From Gammaproteobacteria bacterium (GTDB lineage: Bacteria > Pseudomonadota > Gammaproteobacteria > SZUA-229): a stretch of 52,098 nt of DNA. How positions within the stretch are numbered: position 1 is the stretch's first letter; each line of letters opens with the position of its first letter. Made by a program: the position numbers and the translations under genes. The notes beneath the pieces were generated by a model that did not search any database, was not told the origin of the DNA, and saw only the letters and a program-made list of their open reading frames with translations. The stretch lies in contig JAOUMX010000004.1 of NCBI GenBank assembly GCA_029881275.1, positions 1 through 52,098 on the forward strand, written 5' to 3'. This document shows positions 9,951 to 21,735 of this stretch, piece by piece.

Positions 9951-11459
9951 ATGAATAAAGAAATTCTATATGTAGTCGATGCTGTTTCTAATGAGAAAGG
10001 TGTCGACAAGGAAATTATTTTCGAAGCGATCGAGGCTGCGCTGGCGACCGCGACCCGTAAAAAGCATGGCAAAGATATTGATGTGCGTGTTCACATTGAT
10101 CGTGAAACCGGTGATTACGATACTTTCCGACGCTGGCAGGTGGTTGAAGAAGAGGAAGGCGGTGGCCTGGAAAGTCCATTACGTCAAACCACTCTGGAAG
10201 CTGCACAGGTAGAGCAGGCTGATATTCAGGTCGGTGACTATATTGAAGATCAGATCGAATCAGTTGAATTTGGTCGTATTGCCGCACAGACCGCCAAGCA
10301 GGTAATTGTGCAGAAAGTACGCGAAGCAGAGCGTGCCCGTGTTGTCGATGCTTTCCAGGACAAGATTGGTGAACTGGTGATGGGTACGGTGAAGCGTGTT
10401 GAGCGCGGCAATGTATACATTGACCTGGGTGAAAATGTTGAAGCGATTATTACACGTGATGAAATGATTCCCCGTGAGGCCGTTCGCCCGGGTGATCGTT
10501 TACGTGGTTACCTGAAAGAAGTACGTGCTGAAAGTCGTGGTCCACAATTATTTGTCAGTCGTTCTGCACCGGAATTTCTGGTTGAATTATTCAAAATAGA
10601 AGTGCCTGAAGTAGGTCAGGGGTTGATTGAGATTATCAGCGGTGCCCGTGATCCAGGTTCGCGCGCAAAAATTGCTGTAAAGTCTTCAGATCCACGTCTT
10701 GATCCTGTCGGTGCCTGTGTGGGTATGCGTGGTTCACGTGTTCAGTCTGTTTCCAATGAACTGGCAGGTGAACGCGTTGATATTATTCTCTGGGATGAGA
10801 ATCCGGCGCAATTTGTGATTAATGCTATGTCACCCGCTGAGGTGGTTTCGATCGTTGTTGATGAGGATTCACATACTATGGATATAGCCGTGGATGATGA
10901 AAAGTTATCACAGGCGATTGGCCGTGGCGGTCAGAATATTCGTATGGCCAGTCAGTTAACCGGCTGGGAGCTGAATGTAATGACATCATCGGATATGGAA
11001 GCCAAGTCTGAGACAGAAAGCAAGGAGCTGGTTGTCGCCTTTATGGAGCAGCTGGATGTAGATGAAGAAGTGGCAGTGATTCTTGCAGCTGAAGGGTTTT
11101 CCAGTATCGAAGAAGTGGCTTATGTGCCTGAATCCGAGTTAATGGAGATTGAAGAGTTTGATGAAGATATTGTTCAGGAGTTACGTGGTCGTGCACGTGA
11201 TGCACTGTTAACCCGTGCAATATCGCAGGAAGAAAAAGTTGATGAGCCACAGCAGGATCTGCTTGAAATGGATGGCATGGATAATGATCTGGCATACAAA
11301 CTGGCTAAACAGGGAATTACCAGTATGGAAGATCTTGCCGAGCAGTCAGTGGATGAATTATTAGAAATTGAAGGTATGACTGATGAACGTGCATCTCAAT
11401 TGATTATGACGGCACGTGCGCCCTGGTTTGCAAATGAAACCAGTGAGGCCAATCAGTAA
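9951..11459 (+). CDS. nusA: Transcription termination/antitermination protein NusA
   Basis: 502 aa; [36 protein letters not shown]1/KH domains, two C-terminal acidic repeats. Confidence 0.97.
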   Translation: MNKEILYVVDAVSNEKGVDKEIIFEAIEAALATATRKKHGKDIDVRVHIDRETGDYDTFRRWQVVEEEEGGGLESPLRQTTLEAAQVEQADIQVGDYIEDQIESVEFGRIAAQTAKQVIVQKVREAERARVVDAFQDKIGELVMGTVKRVERGNVYIDLGENVEAIITRDEMIPREAVRPGDRLRGYLKEVRAESRGPQLFVSRSAPEFLVELFKIEVPEVGQGLIEIISGARDPGSRAKIAVKSSDPRLDPVGACVGMRGSRVQSVSNELAGERVDIILWDENPAQFVINAMSPAEVVSIVVDEDSHTMDIAVDDEKLSQAIGRGGQNIRMASQLTGWELNVMTSSDMEAKSETESKELVVAFMEQLDVDEEVAVILAAEGFSSIEEVAYVPESELMEIEEFDEDIVQELRGRARDALLTRAISQEEKVDEPQQDLLEMDGMDNDLAYKLAKQGITSMEDLAEQSVDELLEIEGMTDERASQLIMTARAPWFANETSEANQ

Positions 11460-11481
11460 TATTTCTGGGGGGAACATATAG

Positions 11482-14034
11482 ATGTCTAATGTAACAGTAG
11501 AACAACTCGCCGATGTGGTCGGAGCCCCAGTCGAGCGTTTGCTTGAGCAGCTAAAAGAAGCTGGTATTGAGGCAGACGATGCGAAAACGCTTATTAGTGA
11601 TGAAGATAAATTAAAATTACTCGACTTTTTGCGTAGCTCTCACGGTAAAACGGAAGAGAGTAAATCCGAAGGCAAACAACGCATTACACTTAAACGTAAA
11701 AGTGTTAGTGAGCTAAAGTTAGGTGGTGCTGGACGTGCTAAAACAGTTAATGTTGAAGTGCGTAAAAAACGTACCTATGTGAAGCGTAGTGAAGCCAGTT
11801 CAACTGAGAAAGATGAGCTGGATCGTTTAATGGCTGAAAAAGCGGCGCGTGATGAAAGCCGAAAACAGGCGGAAGAAGAAGCGCGTCGTAAGGCAGAAGA
11901 AGCGGCGATTGCCAAGGCAGAAGCAGAAGCTAAAGAAAAAGCAGAAGCAGAGGCCAGAGAAGCGGCGGCTAAAGAAAAAGCAGAAGCGGAAGCCAAGGCT
12001 AAAGTCGAGAAAAAGACAGTTCATGCAGTAGAAGAAGTGAGTAAGGCCAAAGAAGGTCGCAAGAAAGTTAAAAAGTCAGAAGAAGATTCTGATAGACCCA
12101 AACGTGGTGGCCGACATGATCGTGATGATGATAAATCAGAAACACGTTATGGGCGTAAAGAATTACATGTTGCTTCAGGTAAAAGCGGTCAGCGTAAGAA
12201 AAAATCCGGCAAACGTGATAGTTCATCAGACAGTGTTAGCAAGCATGGTTTTGAAATGCCGGCAGCACCTATTGTTCATGAAATAGGTGTTCCTGAAACA
12301 ATTAAAGTATCAGAGCTTGCACAGAAAATGTCGATGAAGTCTGCTGAAGTGATCAAGCTAATGATGAAAATGGGTGTTATGGCAACCATTAATCAGGTTA
12401 TTGATCAGGATACAGCGGTTCTGGTTGTTGAGGAATGTGGCCACAAAGCACGTCCAGTCAGTGATGATGATCGTGAAAAGAGTTTACTGGAAACGGCTGA
12501 ACAGGAACTTGGAGAAGCGGTTCCACGTCCGCCGGTTGTTACCATTATGGGTCATGTTGACCATGGTAAAACATCGTTGCTTGATTATATCCGTGCCTCA
12601 AAAGTAGCCTCAGGTGAAGCCGGTGGTATTACACAGCATATCGGTGCTTATCATGTAGAAACCGAGAAAGGTGTTATTTCTTTCCTTGATACACCGGGCC
12701 ATGCAGCATTCACATCTATGCGTGCACGTGGTGCCAAGTCGACAGATATCGTTATTCTGGTCGTTGCTGCAGATGATGGTGTTATGCCGCAGACGATTGA
12801 AGCGATTCAGCATGCGAAAGCAGCGGGTGTACCAATCATCGTTGCGATTAATAAAATTGATAAAGAAGATGCTGATCCGGATCGCGTAAAGAATGCGCTG
12901 GGTAATCATGAAGTCATTCCAGAAGAATGGGGTGGTGAAAATATTTTTGTAAACGTCTCAGCCAAAACCGGTGAAGGTGTTGATGATTTACTGGATGCGA
13001 TTAGTATTCAGGCAGAAGTGATGGAATTAAAAGCACCGGCGACAGGTCCTGCTAAAGGCCTGGTCATTGAGGCAACGCTGGATAAGGGTCGTGGTGTAAT
13101 GACCACAGTACTTGTTCAGCAGGGTAAATTGAACAAGGGCGATATATTGCTTGCTGGTCAGGAATATGGACGTGTTCGTGCCATGTTTGATGAAAATGGC
13201 AATCAGGTTTCTGAAGTTGGTCCATCTATTCCTGTTCTGGTATTGGGTTTATCGAATACGCCATCAGCAGGCGATCCTATTCAGGTGTTACCGGATGAAC
13301 GTACTGCCCGTGAACTGGCTATGAGCCGTCATGATAAAGATCGCAATGCACGTCTTGCCACTCAGCAACAGGCCAAGCTGGATTCCATGTTTGCCAATAT
13401 GGGTAAAGCAGAAGTGAGTGTGCTGAATATTCTGCTTAAAGCCGATGTACAGGGTAGTCTTGAAGCAATACGCGATGCGTTAAATAAACTGGCCATTGAT
13501 AATGATGAAGTTGATGTCAATATTATTGGCAGTGGTGTTGGTGGTATTAATGAAACCGACGTAACACTGGCTGCTGCTTCGAATGCTATTATTTTGGGCT
13601 TTAATGTGCGTGCTGATGCGGCAGCCAGAAAAGCTGTTTCTGAGCGTGGCGTTGATTTGCATTATTATAGTGTGATTTATGATCTGATTGATGAAGTGAA
13701 GCGTGCATTAACAGGTATGTTAGCGCCGGAGTTCAGAGAGCAGATTATTGGTCTGGCTGAAGTGAAAGACGTCTTTAAATCACCCAAGTTTGGACTGGTG
13801 GCGGGTTCACTGGTTACTGAAGGTGTTGTTAAACGTAATCAGCCGATTCGTGTGCTGCGTGACAATGTTGTTATTTATGAAGGTGAACTTGAGTCGCTGC
13901 GTCGTTTCAAGGATGACGTTGAAGAAGTTCGCAGTGGTACCGAATGTGGTATTGCGGTTAGAAACTACAATGACGTTAGAGCAGGCGATCAGATAGAAGT
14001 ATTTGAACGTATTCAGGTTGAACGTACACTTTAA
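11482..14034 (+). CDS. infB: Translation initiation factor IF-2
   Basis: '[20 protein letters not shown]', '[16 protein letters not shown]', '[15 protein letters not shown]'; charged Lys/Glu/Ala N-terminal region. Confidence 0.98.
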   Translation: MSNVTVEQLADVVGAPVERLLEQLKEAGIEADDAKTLISDEDKLKLLDFLRSSHGKTEESKSEGKQRITLKRKSVSELKLGGAGRAKTVNVEVRKKRTYVKRSEASSTEKDELDRLMAEKAARDESRKQAEEEARRKAEEAAIAKAEAEAKEKAEAEAREAAAKEKAEAEAKAKVEKKTVHAVEEVSKAKEGRKKVKKSEEDSDRPKRGGRHDRDDDKSETRYGRKELHVASGKSGQRKKKSGKRDSSSDSVSKHGFEMPAAPIVHEIGVPETIKVSELAQKMSMKSAEVIKLMMKMGVMATINQVIDQDTAVLVVEECGHKARPVSDDDREKSLLETAEQELGEAVPRPPVVTIMGHVDHGKTSLLDYIRASKVASGEAGGITQHIGAYHVETEKGVISFLDTPGHAAFTSMRARGAKSTDIVILVVAADDGVMPQTIEAIQHAKAAGVPIIVAINKIDKEDADPDRVKNALGNHEVIPEEWGGENIFVNVSAKTGEGVDDLLDAISIQAEVMELKAPATGPAKGLVIEATLDKGRGVMTTVLVQQGKLNKGDILLAGQEYGRVRAMFDENGNQVSEVGPSIPVLVLGLSNTPSAGDPIQVLPDERTARELAMSRHDKDRNARLATQQQAKLDSMFANMGKAEVSVLNILLKADVQGSLEAIRDALNKLAIDNDEVDVNIIGSGVGGINETDVTLAAASNAIILGFNVRADAAARKAVSERGVDLHYYSVIYDLIDEVKRALTGMLAPEFREQIIGLAEVKDVFKSPKFGLVAGSLVTEGVVKRNQPIRVLRDNVVIYEGELESLRRFKDDVEEVRSGTECGIAVRNYNDVRAGDQIEVFERIQVERTL

Positions 14035-14402
14035 TGCCAAAAGAATTTTCACGTTCACAACGCATGGCGGAACAGATTCGTCGCGAATTATCAGAATTAA
14101 TTCGTAATGAAATTAAAGATCCACGTGTTAGCTGGGTTTCTATTACGGCAGTAAAATGCAGTAAGGATCTGACCAGTGCCATTGTTTATTTTACGCTGAT
14201 GGATAACAGCAATAGCGATCAAACTCTGCAGACATTAAATAATGCTGCAGGGTTTTTGCGTAAACAACTGGCGTCCAGGATACGTTCACGAATTACGCCG
14301 GTATTAAAATTTATTTATGACAATAGTATTGAACGTGGATCTGAGATGGATGCATTAATTGCCAAAGCCAGATCAACTGATGCGGATGTCGATTCTGAAT
14401 AA
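14034..14402 (+). CDS. rbfA: Ribosome-binding factor A
   Basis: '[54 protein letters not shown]'; overlaps the infB stop (TAATG). Confidence 0.96.
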   Translation: MPKEFSRSQRMAEQIRRELSELIRNEIKDPRVSWVSITAVKCSKDLTSAIVYFTLMDNSNSDQTLQTLNNAAGFLRKQLASRIRSRITPVLKFIYDNSIERGSEMDALIAKARSTDADVDSE

Positions 14403-14461
14403 TTCGTTGTTGTTATTTTCTTCGTTATTTTTTCAAGATTATCATTCAGGTTTTAGATTAA

Positions 14462-15376
14462 ATGGGACAGAACCCTAGAAAGAAAAAAGGTCGTCCAGTG
14501 CATGGCGTATTGTTACTCGATAAGCCATTACATATGTCATCAAACCATGCGCTACAGAGAGTGAAACGTCTGTTTGCAGCGCAGAAGGCAGGGCATACCG
14601 GTAGCCTTGATCCTCTGGCAACCGGTATGTTGCCAGTTTGTTTAGGTGAAGCTACCAAGATTTCTGCTTTTTTGCTGGATGCCAATAAAACCTATCGATT
14701 TAAATGTCAGCTGGGTACGCGAACGGCAACTGCAGATGCCGAAGGTGAGGTAATCGAAACGCTGCCTTTTGAGCATGTTACGCTTAAAGATGTAGAAACG
14801 ATAATTCCCCGCTTTATTGGTGATATAGAACAGATACCACCGATGTATTCCGCACTTAAGAAAGATGGTCAGCGTTTATATGAACTGGCCCGTCAGGGTG
14901 TAGAGGTAGAACGCAAGCCGAGACCGGTCACTATATATAGACTGGATATACTGGGTTTTGAGCAGGGTGAGCTGGAGCTGGAAGTGGAATGCTCAAAAGG
15001 AACCTATGTGCGTACCCTGGCTGAAGATATCGGTAAAGCGCTGGGGACGGGAGCTTATGTGACTCTGTTGCACCGATTAACCGTGGGTCCCTATAGCGGT
15101 GATATGATTTCACTGGACCAGCTGGAGCAACTGTCTGAACATGGATTTGACCGGCTGGATGCAGAGTTGCTACCGGTGGATAGTGGCATTATTGACTGGC
15201 CGGAAGTCAGGCTGGATGCGGACAGTGCTTTTTATGTCAGGCAGGGGCAGCCGGTTCAGGTTGCCAGAGCGCCGACTAAAGGCTGGGTCAAAATTTATGA
15301 TGATCAGGGCTTTATTGGTCTCGGTCAAATTCAGGATGATGGTCGGGTTGCGCCCCGACGGATGATGAATTTTTAG
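14462..15376 (+). CDS. truB: tRNA pseudouridine(55) synthase TruB
   Basis: 'AQKAGHTGSLDPLATGMLPVCLGEATK', 'CSKGTYVRTLAEDIG'. Confidence 0.96.
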   Translation: MGQNPRKKKGRPVHGVLLLDKPLHMSSNHALQRVKRLFAAQKAGHTGSLDPLATGMLPVCLGEATKISAFLLDANKTYRFKCQLGTRTATADAEGEVIETLPFEHVTLKDVETIIPRFIGDIEQIPPMYSALKKDGQRLYELARQGVEVERKPRPVTIYRLDILGFEQGELELEVECSKGTYVRTLAEDIGKALGTGAYVTLLHRLTVGPYSGDMISLDQLEQLSEHGFDRLDAELLPVDSGIIDWPEVRLDADSAFYVRQGQPVQVARAPTKGWVKIYDDQGFIGLGQIQDDGRVAPRRMMNF

Positions 15377-15550
15377 TCAGATAGTGGATAAATGGGGTCT
15401 AAATTACCCGGGTTTTCCACTATTTAACTTTTAGTCAGATAATTTAAGCATATTTAGGTATTTTAACGTCACGGAACCTTTGGTGCGCCGTGATTTTCGT
15501 GATAAAATCGCCGATCTTTTACCAGGCATTATGAGTCAGGAGTACTATCT

Positions 15551-15820
15551 ATGGCATTAACAGCTACAGATAAATCAGAAATTGTTAGTAAATTTTCACG
15601 TTCAGAAGGTGATACAGGTTCACCAGAAGTTCAGGTTGCATTATTAACAGAACGTATTACCCAGTTAACGGGTCATTTTAAAGATCACAATCATGATCAC
15701 CATTCACGTCGCGGTTTGCTGCGTATGGTTAATCAGCGTCGTAAATTACTTGATTATCTAAAATCTAAAGATGGTCAGCGTTATAAAGACCTGATTGGTA
15801 GTCTTGGACTACGTCGTTAA
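15551..15820 (+). CDS. rpsO: 30S ribosomal protein S15
   Basis: 89 aa; '[52 protein letters not shown]'. Confidence 0.98.
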   Translation: MALTATDKSEIVSKFSRSEGDTGSPEVQVALLTERITQLTGHFKDHNHDHHSRRGLLRMVNQRRKLLDYLKSKDGQRYKDLIGSLGLRR

Positions 15821-15855
15821 TTAAATTATTAAAACCTTAATAGGGATCTATTGTT

Positions 15856-17940
15856 GTGACTGCGATTAAAAAATCATTTCAGTTTGGTGACCATAATGTC
15901 ACCATCGAAACCGGCGAAATAGCTCGTCAGGCATCAGGTGCCGTATTAGTTAATATGGATGACACTGTGGTGCTGGTAACCGCTGTTGTTGTTAAGGGAA
16001 GTGAGCCAAAAGACTTTTTTCCATTAACAGTGAATTACCAGGAGCGTACTTACGCAGCAGGTAAGATACCCGGCAGTTTCTTCAAGCGTGAAGGTCGTCC
16101 GTCAGAAAAAGAAACACTGACCAGTCGTCTTATCGACAGACCTATCCGCCCTTTATTCCCTAAAGGTTTTACTAACGAAGTTCAGGTTATTGCCACGGTT
16201 GTTTCTTTAAACAATGATATTGATCCTGATATTCCTGCCATGATTGGTACCTCAGCGGCACTGGCCATATCCGGTGCGCCATTTGCAGGCCCAATCGGTG
16301 CGGCTCGTGTTGGTTACAAAGACGGTGCTTATCTTCTTAACCCGACTTTCAGTCAGTTAAAAACCTCAGATCTGGACCTGGTCGTTGCCGGTACTACTGA
16401 TGCGGTTCTGATGGTTGAATCAGAAGCAAAAGAATTACCTGAAGAAGTAATGCTGGGTGCCGTGATGTTTGGTCATGAGCAATTCCAGGTAGTTATTAAG
16501 GCTATCAATGAGCTGGCAGCTGAAGTGAATACCCCGGCCATTGAATGGACAGCACCTGAAACCAATGAAGATTTACTGAAAGCCGTAACCGATGCCGTTT
16601 CTGCTGATTTGACCACGGCCTACCAGATTTCAGAAAAGCTGGAACGCTATGCAGCCGTTGATAAAGTACGTGATGCAGCCGTAGCCAAAGTCGCCAGTGA
16701 AGGTGGCTATACAGTTGATGAAGTGAAAGGTGCTTTCGGTAAGCTTGAAAAGAACATTGTACGCGGCCGTATTCTTTCCGGTGAAAAACGTATCGATGGC
16801 CGTAACCTGGATGATGTTCGTCCTATTACCGTTCGTACCAGTGTATTACCTCGCACCCATGGTTCAGCCTTGTTTACCCGCGGTGAGACTCAGGCGATTG
16901 TGGTAACAACCTTAGGTACAGCCCGTGACGCGCAGAAGATCGATGCCCTTGAAGGTGAAATGACCGATAACTTCATGCTGCATTACAACTTCCCTCCTTA
17001 CAGTGTTGGTGAAGCCGGTCGTGTTGGTACTCCAGGTCGTCGTGAAATCGGACACGGTCGTTTAGCCAAGCGTGGCGTGCTGGCGGTTATGCCAACAGAA
17101 ACAGATTTTCCTTATTCCATTCGTGTGGTGTCAGAGATTACCGAATCAAACGGTTCAAGTTCTATGGCATCAGTGTGTGGTACCAGTCTGGCATTGATGG
17201 ATGCAGGCGTACCCATAAAAGCACCTGTGGCCGGTATTGCTATGGGTCTGGTGAAAGAAGGCGATAAATACGCAGTATTAAGTGACATTCTGGGTGATGA
17301 AGATCATCTGGGTGATATGGATTTCAAAGTAGCGGGTACCGCTAACGGTGTTAATGCGCTGCAAATGGATATCAAGATCACAGGCATTACTAAAGAAATT
17401 ATGGAAAAAGCCCTGGAGCAGGCCAAAGGCGGCCGTATGTTCATTCTGGGTGAAATGAACAAGGTGATTTCTGAGCCAAGCACAGAAATGTCACATTATG
17501 CGCCTCGTTATCTGAAGATGAAAATTCATCCCGATAAGATTCGTGATGTTATCGGTAAGGGTGGTGCAGTTATACGTTCGATTACAGAAGAAACTGGTGT
17601 TTCTATTGATATCGATGACGATGGTAATGTGAAAATCGCGTCCAATGATTTCAGTGCTGCAGAAGATGCCAAGAATCGTATTGAACAGATCACTGCTGAA
17701 GCCGAAGTCGGTAAAGTCTATGATGGCACTGTCATCAAGATTATGGATTTCGGTGCGTTTGTACGTATTCTGCCTAACAAAGAAGGTCTGGTTCATATTT
17801 CACAGATCTGTGAGGAACGCGTCGAAAATGTCAGTGATAAACTGTCAGAAGGCGATGTTGTGAAAGTTAAAGTGCTTGAAATTGATCGTCAGGGACGTAT
17901 TCGTTTGAGCATGAAAGCAGCTGAAGTAACACCTGCATAA
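15856..17940 (+). CDS. pnp: Polyribonucleotide nucleotidyltransferase (GTG start)
   Basis: 694 aa; two RNase PH domains, KH ('[20 protein letters not shown]') and S1 domains; '[23 protein letters not shown]'. Confidence 0.98.
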   Translation: MTAIKKSFQFGDHNVTIETGEIARQASGAVLVNMDDTVVLVTAVVVKGSEPKDFFPLTVNYQERTYAAGKIPGSFFKREGRPSEKETLTSRLIDRPIRPLFPKGFTNEVQVIATVVSLNNDIDPDIPAMIGTSAALAISGAPFAGPIGAARVGYKDGAYLLNPTFSQLKTSDLDLVVAGTTDAVLMVESEAKELPEEVMLGAVMFGHEQFQVVIKAINELAAEVNTPAIEWTAPETNEDLLKAVTDAVSADLTTAYQISEKLERYAAVDKVRDAAVAKVASEGGYTVDEVKGAFGKLEKNIVRGRILSGEKRIDGRNLDDVRPITVRTSVLPRTHGSALFTRGETQAIVVTTLGTARDAQKIDALEGEMTDNFMLHYNFPPYSVGEAGRVGTPGRREIGHGRLAKRGVLAVMPTETDFPYSIRVVSEITESNGSSSMASVCGTSLALMDAGVPIKAPVAGIAMGLVKEGDKYAVLSDILGDEDHLGDMDFKVAGTANGVNALQMDIKITGITKEIMEKALEQAKGGRMFILGEMNKVISEPSTEMSHYAPRYLKMKIHPDKIRDVIGKGGAVIRSITEETGVSIDIDDDGNVKIASNDFSAAEDAKNRIEQITAEAEVGKVYDGTVIKIMDFGAFVRILPNKEGLVHISQICEERVENVSDKLSEGDVVKVKVLEIDRQGRIRLSMKAAEVTPA

Positions 17941-17961
17941 TTAGTTATATTATCTGCTATC

Positions 17962-17987
17962 AAAAAGGGGCCTGCGGGCCCCTTTTT
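17962..17987. terminator. Intrinsic terminator after pnp
   Basis: AAAAAGGGGCC-TGCG-GGCCCCTTTTT. Confidence 0.85.
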
Positions 17988-18271
17988 GTTGTTTATGTTT
18001 ACCCATTTGAGGGATGAGTAAATTAATGGTTTAGGGTAGTTTATAATTCAAATCTAGACTAAATAATAAATATTATCGCTGTTCTTTAATAAGTCTTTAT
18101 TAATATAAGCCATTGCTGATGTAGAAGGTGTGGTTAAGGCATGGAGTTAATAGAAAATCATTTTGTTGATTTTTTTCTTCGATGTCCTGAAAGAGATTCA
18201 TTATTTTACCCTGTAGCAGAATTAGTTATCGACTGATAACTCGCCATTAATGTCTGTATTGTTGAGATTAA

Positions 18272-20833
18272 ATGTTGGATGTAAAAAAAATTTCAGGATT
18301 GTTTGAGAGTATGCGTGCACGCTATGTCTTCGGTGCGCTTGTCTTAACCATGGTGTTTGTAATTAGTGTATGGATGACACATGTCTTTATTTCAGATGCT
18401 ATTAACTCAACAGCCATTAATAGTTATGATAGGAATAAGATTTTAGATATTCATCGTGCTATCAGACAAACCTTGTTACATGCAGGGTACTCATTACAGA
18501 CGTATCTGGTGACGCCAGAAAAGAAAGAGTATGAGCATGTGGTGCGGCACCTGGATGATAGTATTACAAAAATAAATTCCATAGCTGAATACGACTGGGT
18601 TAAAACTCAACAGCTTGATCAGCATGTCAGTTTGTTACAAACTAATTTACATCAATACAAGGCCGTTGCTGTCAGTTTAATGGATGTGCGTGTTAATGCT
18701 GAAGGTCTGTTTCCGGCTTATGCAAATATTAATACCGTAATGTTGCCAAAGAATATTCAGTTTATGACCAATGTCAGGCTGGCACTGGATGACTTGTCAA
18801 CAAGGTTGGGCGAATTAAAAGTAAAGCATTTATATAATGATCTTAGTGTAATAAAAGACCATTGGGTGGATATGATTGGTTCTTTCAGGATGTATTTATC
18901 TGATAGAGCTATGAGTATTAGTACCTTATCAGATGGCAGTGATCATGAATTTATTATTACTACACATTATGAGTTTATAAAAAAAGAAATAAAAAATATT
19001 AATAAAATACAGAAAAGTTTTGATGCAGGGTTGCAGACAGAAGCTTCTATTGATGAAATGGATAAGGCTTTAGATGCCTGGTTTGGTGCATTTCAGGAAA
19101 CAAAAGATGTTTACAATAGTGGCAAATGGCGACTCGACGAAATTATTATGCGGGAAACTATTAAGCCATTAAGTGAAGAGATTTGGGGGAATTTGAATCA
19201 GCTTGAAATCAAGCTTGGCTTATCATCGCAGGGCGATGTCAATAAACTTGCAACTGTAGCGTCAGAGGTGAATTCAATGCTCTGGCTACGCATGTTGGTC
19301 TCGTTGATCTTTGTGATTACCGCATTTCTGGCTTTTGAATATTGGGTGCTTCGACCTATCGCCAGAATATCTCATGCACTTAAAGCTGAAGCTGATGGTG
19401 AGCCGATTATTGAAGAGTTACCTAAGGCGAATACGCTGGAAACACGTGAGTTAATTGAAGCATTTAATGAAATGCGCACACAGGTTAATTTGCGACAGCT
19501 GGAACTCAAGCATCAAACATTACACGATAGTTTGACCGATATTCCAAATCGCCTGTATCTCAGGAATCGGTTGATGGAGTTAATTGAAGAGTCAAGAAAA
19601 GATCAAAAGGAACTTGCGTTGTTAATGATTGATCTCGACAGATTTAAAGCTATTAATGATACTCTGGGGCATCACATGGGTGATCGTGTGTTGCGTGAAG
19701 TGGGTCCGCGTTTCATGGGTGAGTTACGTAAAAATGATTTTCTTGCCCGATTAGGTGGAGATGAATTTGCCGTACTCCTGCCGGATTCAAATATCGATCG
19801 AGCGCATGATGTTGCGCAACGATTAAGCAAATCACTTGATGTTGAGTTTAATATAGACGGTCAGAGATTGTTGATTGGTAGCAGCATTGGTATTGCCATG
19901 TACCCGCATCATGGTATCAACCAGCAAACATTGTTACAAAGAGCTGATGTTGCAATGTATATGTCAAAACATAAAAACCTGAAATACGTTGTTTATGATG
20001 AAGATGAAGATGAACATAGCGTATGGCAGCTTTCATTCGAAAGCGAATTATATGATGCACTGCAAACAGATGATCAACTGCAATTGCATTATCAGCCGAA
20101 AATTAATTTTAGTAATGATGCCATGTATGGTGTTGAAGCATTATTGCGCTGGCATCATCCGGAACATGGTTTAATACCAGCCTATGAAGTTCATTTACTG
20201 GCAGAGAAAACAGGGCTTATCAAAGCGCTAACAGACTGGGTTGTGAAAACCGCGATCAAGCAGTTATCTGACTGGTCGCATAAAAACATAAATCTGAGTA
20301 TTGCTGTGAATTTGTCCGTATGGAATCTTCAGGATCCTGATTTATTCGATTATGTAAAGAATCTGTTGCGTGAATATAATGTACCAGCTAATCGACTGGT
20401 GATGGAAGTAACTGAAAGCGCGGTTATGTCTGATCCTGACAGTGCTATTGAAACTATGTCAAGATTATCAAATCTCGGTGTGGTTTTATCTATTGATGAT
20501 TTTGGTGTTGGTTTTTCTTCATTGCAGTATCTGAAAAAATTGCCCGTTAAAGAGCTGAAAATTGATAAGTCATTTGTTATGGATATGATTGTCGATGAAA
20601 ATGACGCAGTGATAGTTAAATCAACCATTGCTCTGGCGCATAATTTAGGTCTGAGTGTTATTGCGGAAGGAATAGAGAATAAGGAAGTTTATGATTTATT
20701 AAAAATAATTGGATGTGATAAAGCACAGGGATTTTTTATGGGTAAACCCATGGCCGTCAAAGAGCTGGAAGAATGGATGTTTTATTCAAAATGGGTGGTT
20801 CGGTCTGGTGCTCAGATAAAGTTGATTAAGTAG
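18272..20833 (+). CDS. Membrane-anchored HAMP-GGDEF-EAL protein
   Basis: N-terminal TM, large sensor region, second TM then HAMP-like 'RPIARISHALKAEADGEPI'; 'LRKNDFLARLGGDEFAVLLPD' (intact GGDEF and I-site), 'VEALLRWHHPEHG', 'SIDDFGVGFSSLQYLKKLPVKELKIDKSFV'. Confidence 0.92.
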   Translation: MLDVKKISGLFESMRARYVFGALVLTMVFVISVWMTHVFISDAINSTAINSYDRNKILDIHRAIRQTLLHAGYSLQTYLVTPEKKEYEHVVRHLDDSITKINSIAEYDWVKTQQLDQHVSLLQTNLHQYKAVAVSLMDVRVNAEGLFPAYANINTVMLPKNIQFMTNVRLALDDLSTRLGELKVKHLYNDLSVIKDHWVDMIGSFRMYLSDRAMSISTLSDGSDHEFIITTHYEFIKKEIKNINKIQKSFDAGLQTEASIDEMDKALDAWFGAFQETKDVYNSGKWRLDEIIMRETIKPLSEEIWGNLNQLEIKLGLSSQGDVNKLATVASEVNSMLWLRMLVSLIFVITAFLAFEYWVLRPIARISHALKAEADGEPIIEELPKANTLETRELIEAFNEMRTQVNLRQLELKHQTLHDSLTDIPNRLYLRNRLMELIEESRKDQKELALLMIDLDRFKAINDTLGHHMGDRVLREVGPRFMGELRKNDFLARLGGDEFAVLLPDSNIDRAHDVAQRLSKSLDVEFNIDGQRLLIGSSIGIAMYPHHGINQQTLLQRADVAMYMSKHKNLKYVVYDEDEDEHSVWQLSFESELYDALQTDDQLQLHYQPKINFSNDAMYGVEALLRWHHPEHGLIPAYEVHLLAEKTGLIKALTDWVVKTAIKQLSDWSHKNINLSIAVNLSVWNLQDPDLFDYVKNLLREYNVPANRLVMEVTESAVMSDPDSAIETMSRLSNLGVVLSIDDFGVGFSSLQYLKKLPVKELKIDKSFVMDMIVDENDAVIVKSTIALAHNLGLSVIAEGIENKEVYDLLKIIGCDKAQGFFMGKPMAVKELEEWMFYSKWVVRSGAQIKLIK

Positions 20834-21620
20834 TCTTTTGTTTGTTATCTAGCTGAATTATTTTATCTATAGCTCGTGCTGCTGCGACGAAACCAAATGT
20901 TGCTGTTACGAATGTGGCAGATCCAAAGCCAAAGTTACAGTCAAGAGACGCACCTTTTATCCCCGGTTTTGCATGGCAAACGCTACCATCCGCTTTGGGA
21001 TAACGTTGTTGTTCGGTAGAAAATACACAGGGAATACCGAAAGTGCGTTTGGGATTTTTGGTGTAACCATATTCATATCTCAGTCGAGATCTGACTTTTG
21101 CTGCTAAAGGATCATTCCATGTTCGTGCCAGATCGGTGACTTCAATGCTGGTTGGATCCGTCAGGCCACCTGCACCGCCGGTTGTGATTACAGGGATTTT
21201 GTTTCTTTTACAGTAATAAATAATTGCAGCTTTAAATTTGATGCTATCAATGGCATCGATCACTACATCGTATCCAGGGCCAAGATGCCTGCTCAGGGTA
21301 CTGTCTGTTATAAAGTCATCAATAATATGATAGACACATTCTGGATTAATATCATGAATGCGTTGTGACATGGCTTCAACTTTCGATTGTTCCAGCGTGC
21401 TGGTTAAGCTGTGGATTTGTCGATTAATATTACTGGCGGCAATATCATCATGATCAATCAGGGTGATTTTGCCGATTCCAGAGCGGGCTAGTGCTTCTAC
21501 TGCCCAGGAGCCAACACCGCCGATACCAATTACACAAATATGTGCCTTGCGCAGAGACTCTGTTGCATTAATGCCGTAAAGACGTTTAATACCACCAAAA
21601 CGCAGATCGTATTCACTCAT
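20826..21620 (-). CDS. tcdA: tRNA threonylcarbamoyladenosine dehydratase (ThiF/E1-like)
   Basis: 'RFGGIKRLYGINATESLRKAHICVIGIGGVGSWAVEALARSGIGKITLIDHDDIAASNINRQ', 'DAIDSIKFKAAIIYYCKRNKIPVITTGGAGG'. Confidence 0.92.
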   Translation of the reverse strand: MSEYDLRFGGIKRLYGINATESLRKAHICVIGIGGVGSWAVEALARSGIGKITLIDHDDIAASNINRQIHSLTSTLEQSKVEAMSQRIHDINPECVYHIIDDFITDSTLSRHLGPGYDVVIDAIDSIKFKAAIIYYCKRNKIPVITTGGAGGLTDPTSIEVTDLARTWNDPLAAKVRSRLRYEYGYTKNPKRTFGIPCVFSTEQQRYPKADGSVCHAKPGIKGASLDCNFGFGSATFVTATFGFVAAARAIDKIIQLDNKQKTT

Positions 21621-21735
21621 ATTACTTATGCTGGGTAATTATAAAAGATAGAGTATAAATGATTTTAGATTTAGACGGTTGAACAGGTTTTGAGATGTTT
21701 ATGATTTTGTACAATCCTCCCGGTGAGAATATGCA

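Noticed and set aside
11775-12031. Low-complexity ORFs overlapping the infB N-terminal repeat region on both strands
   Set aside because: They arise from the Lys/Glu/Ala-rich IF-2 N-terminus read in other frames.
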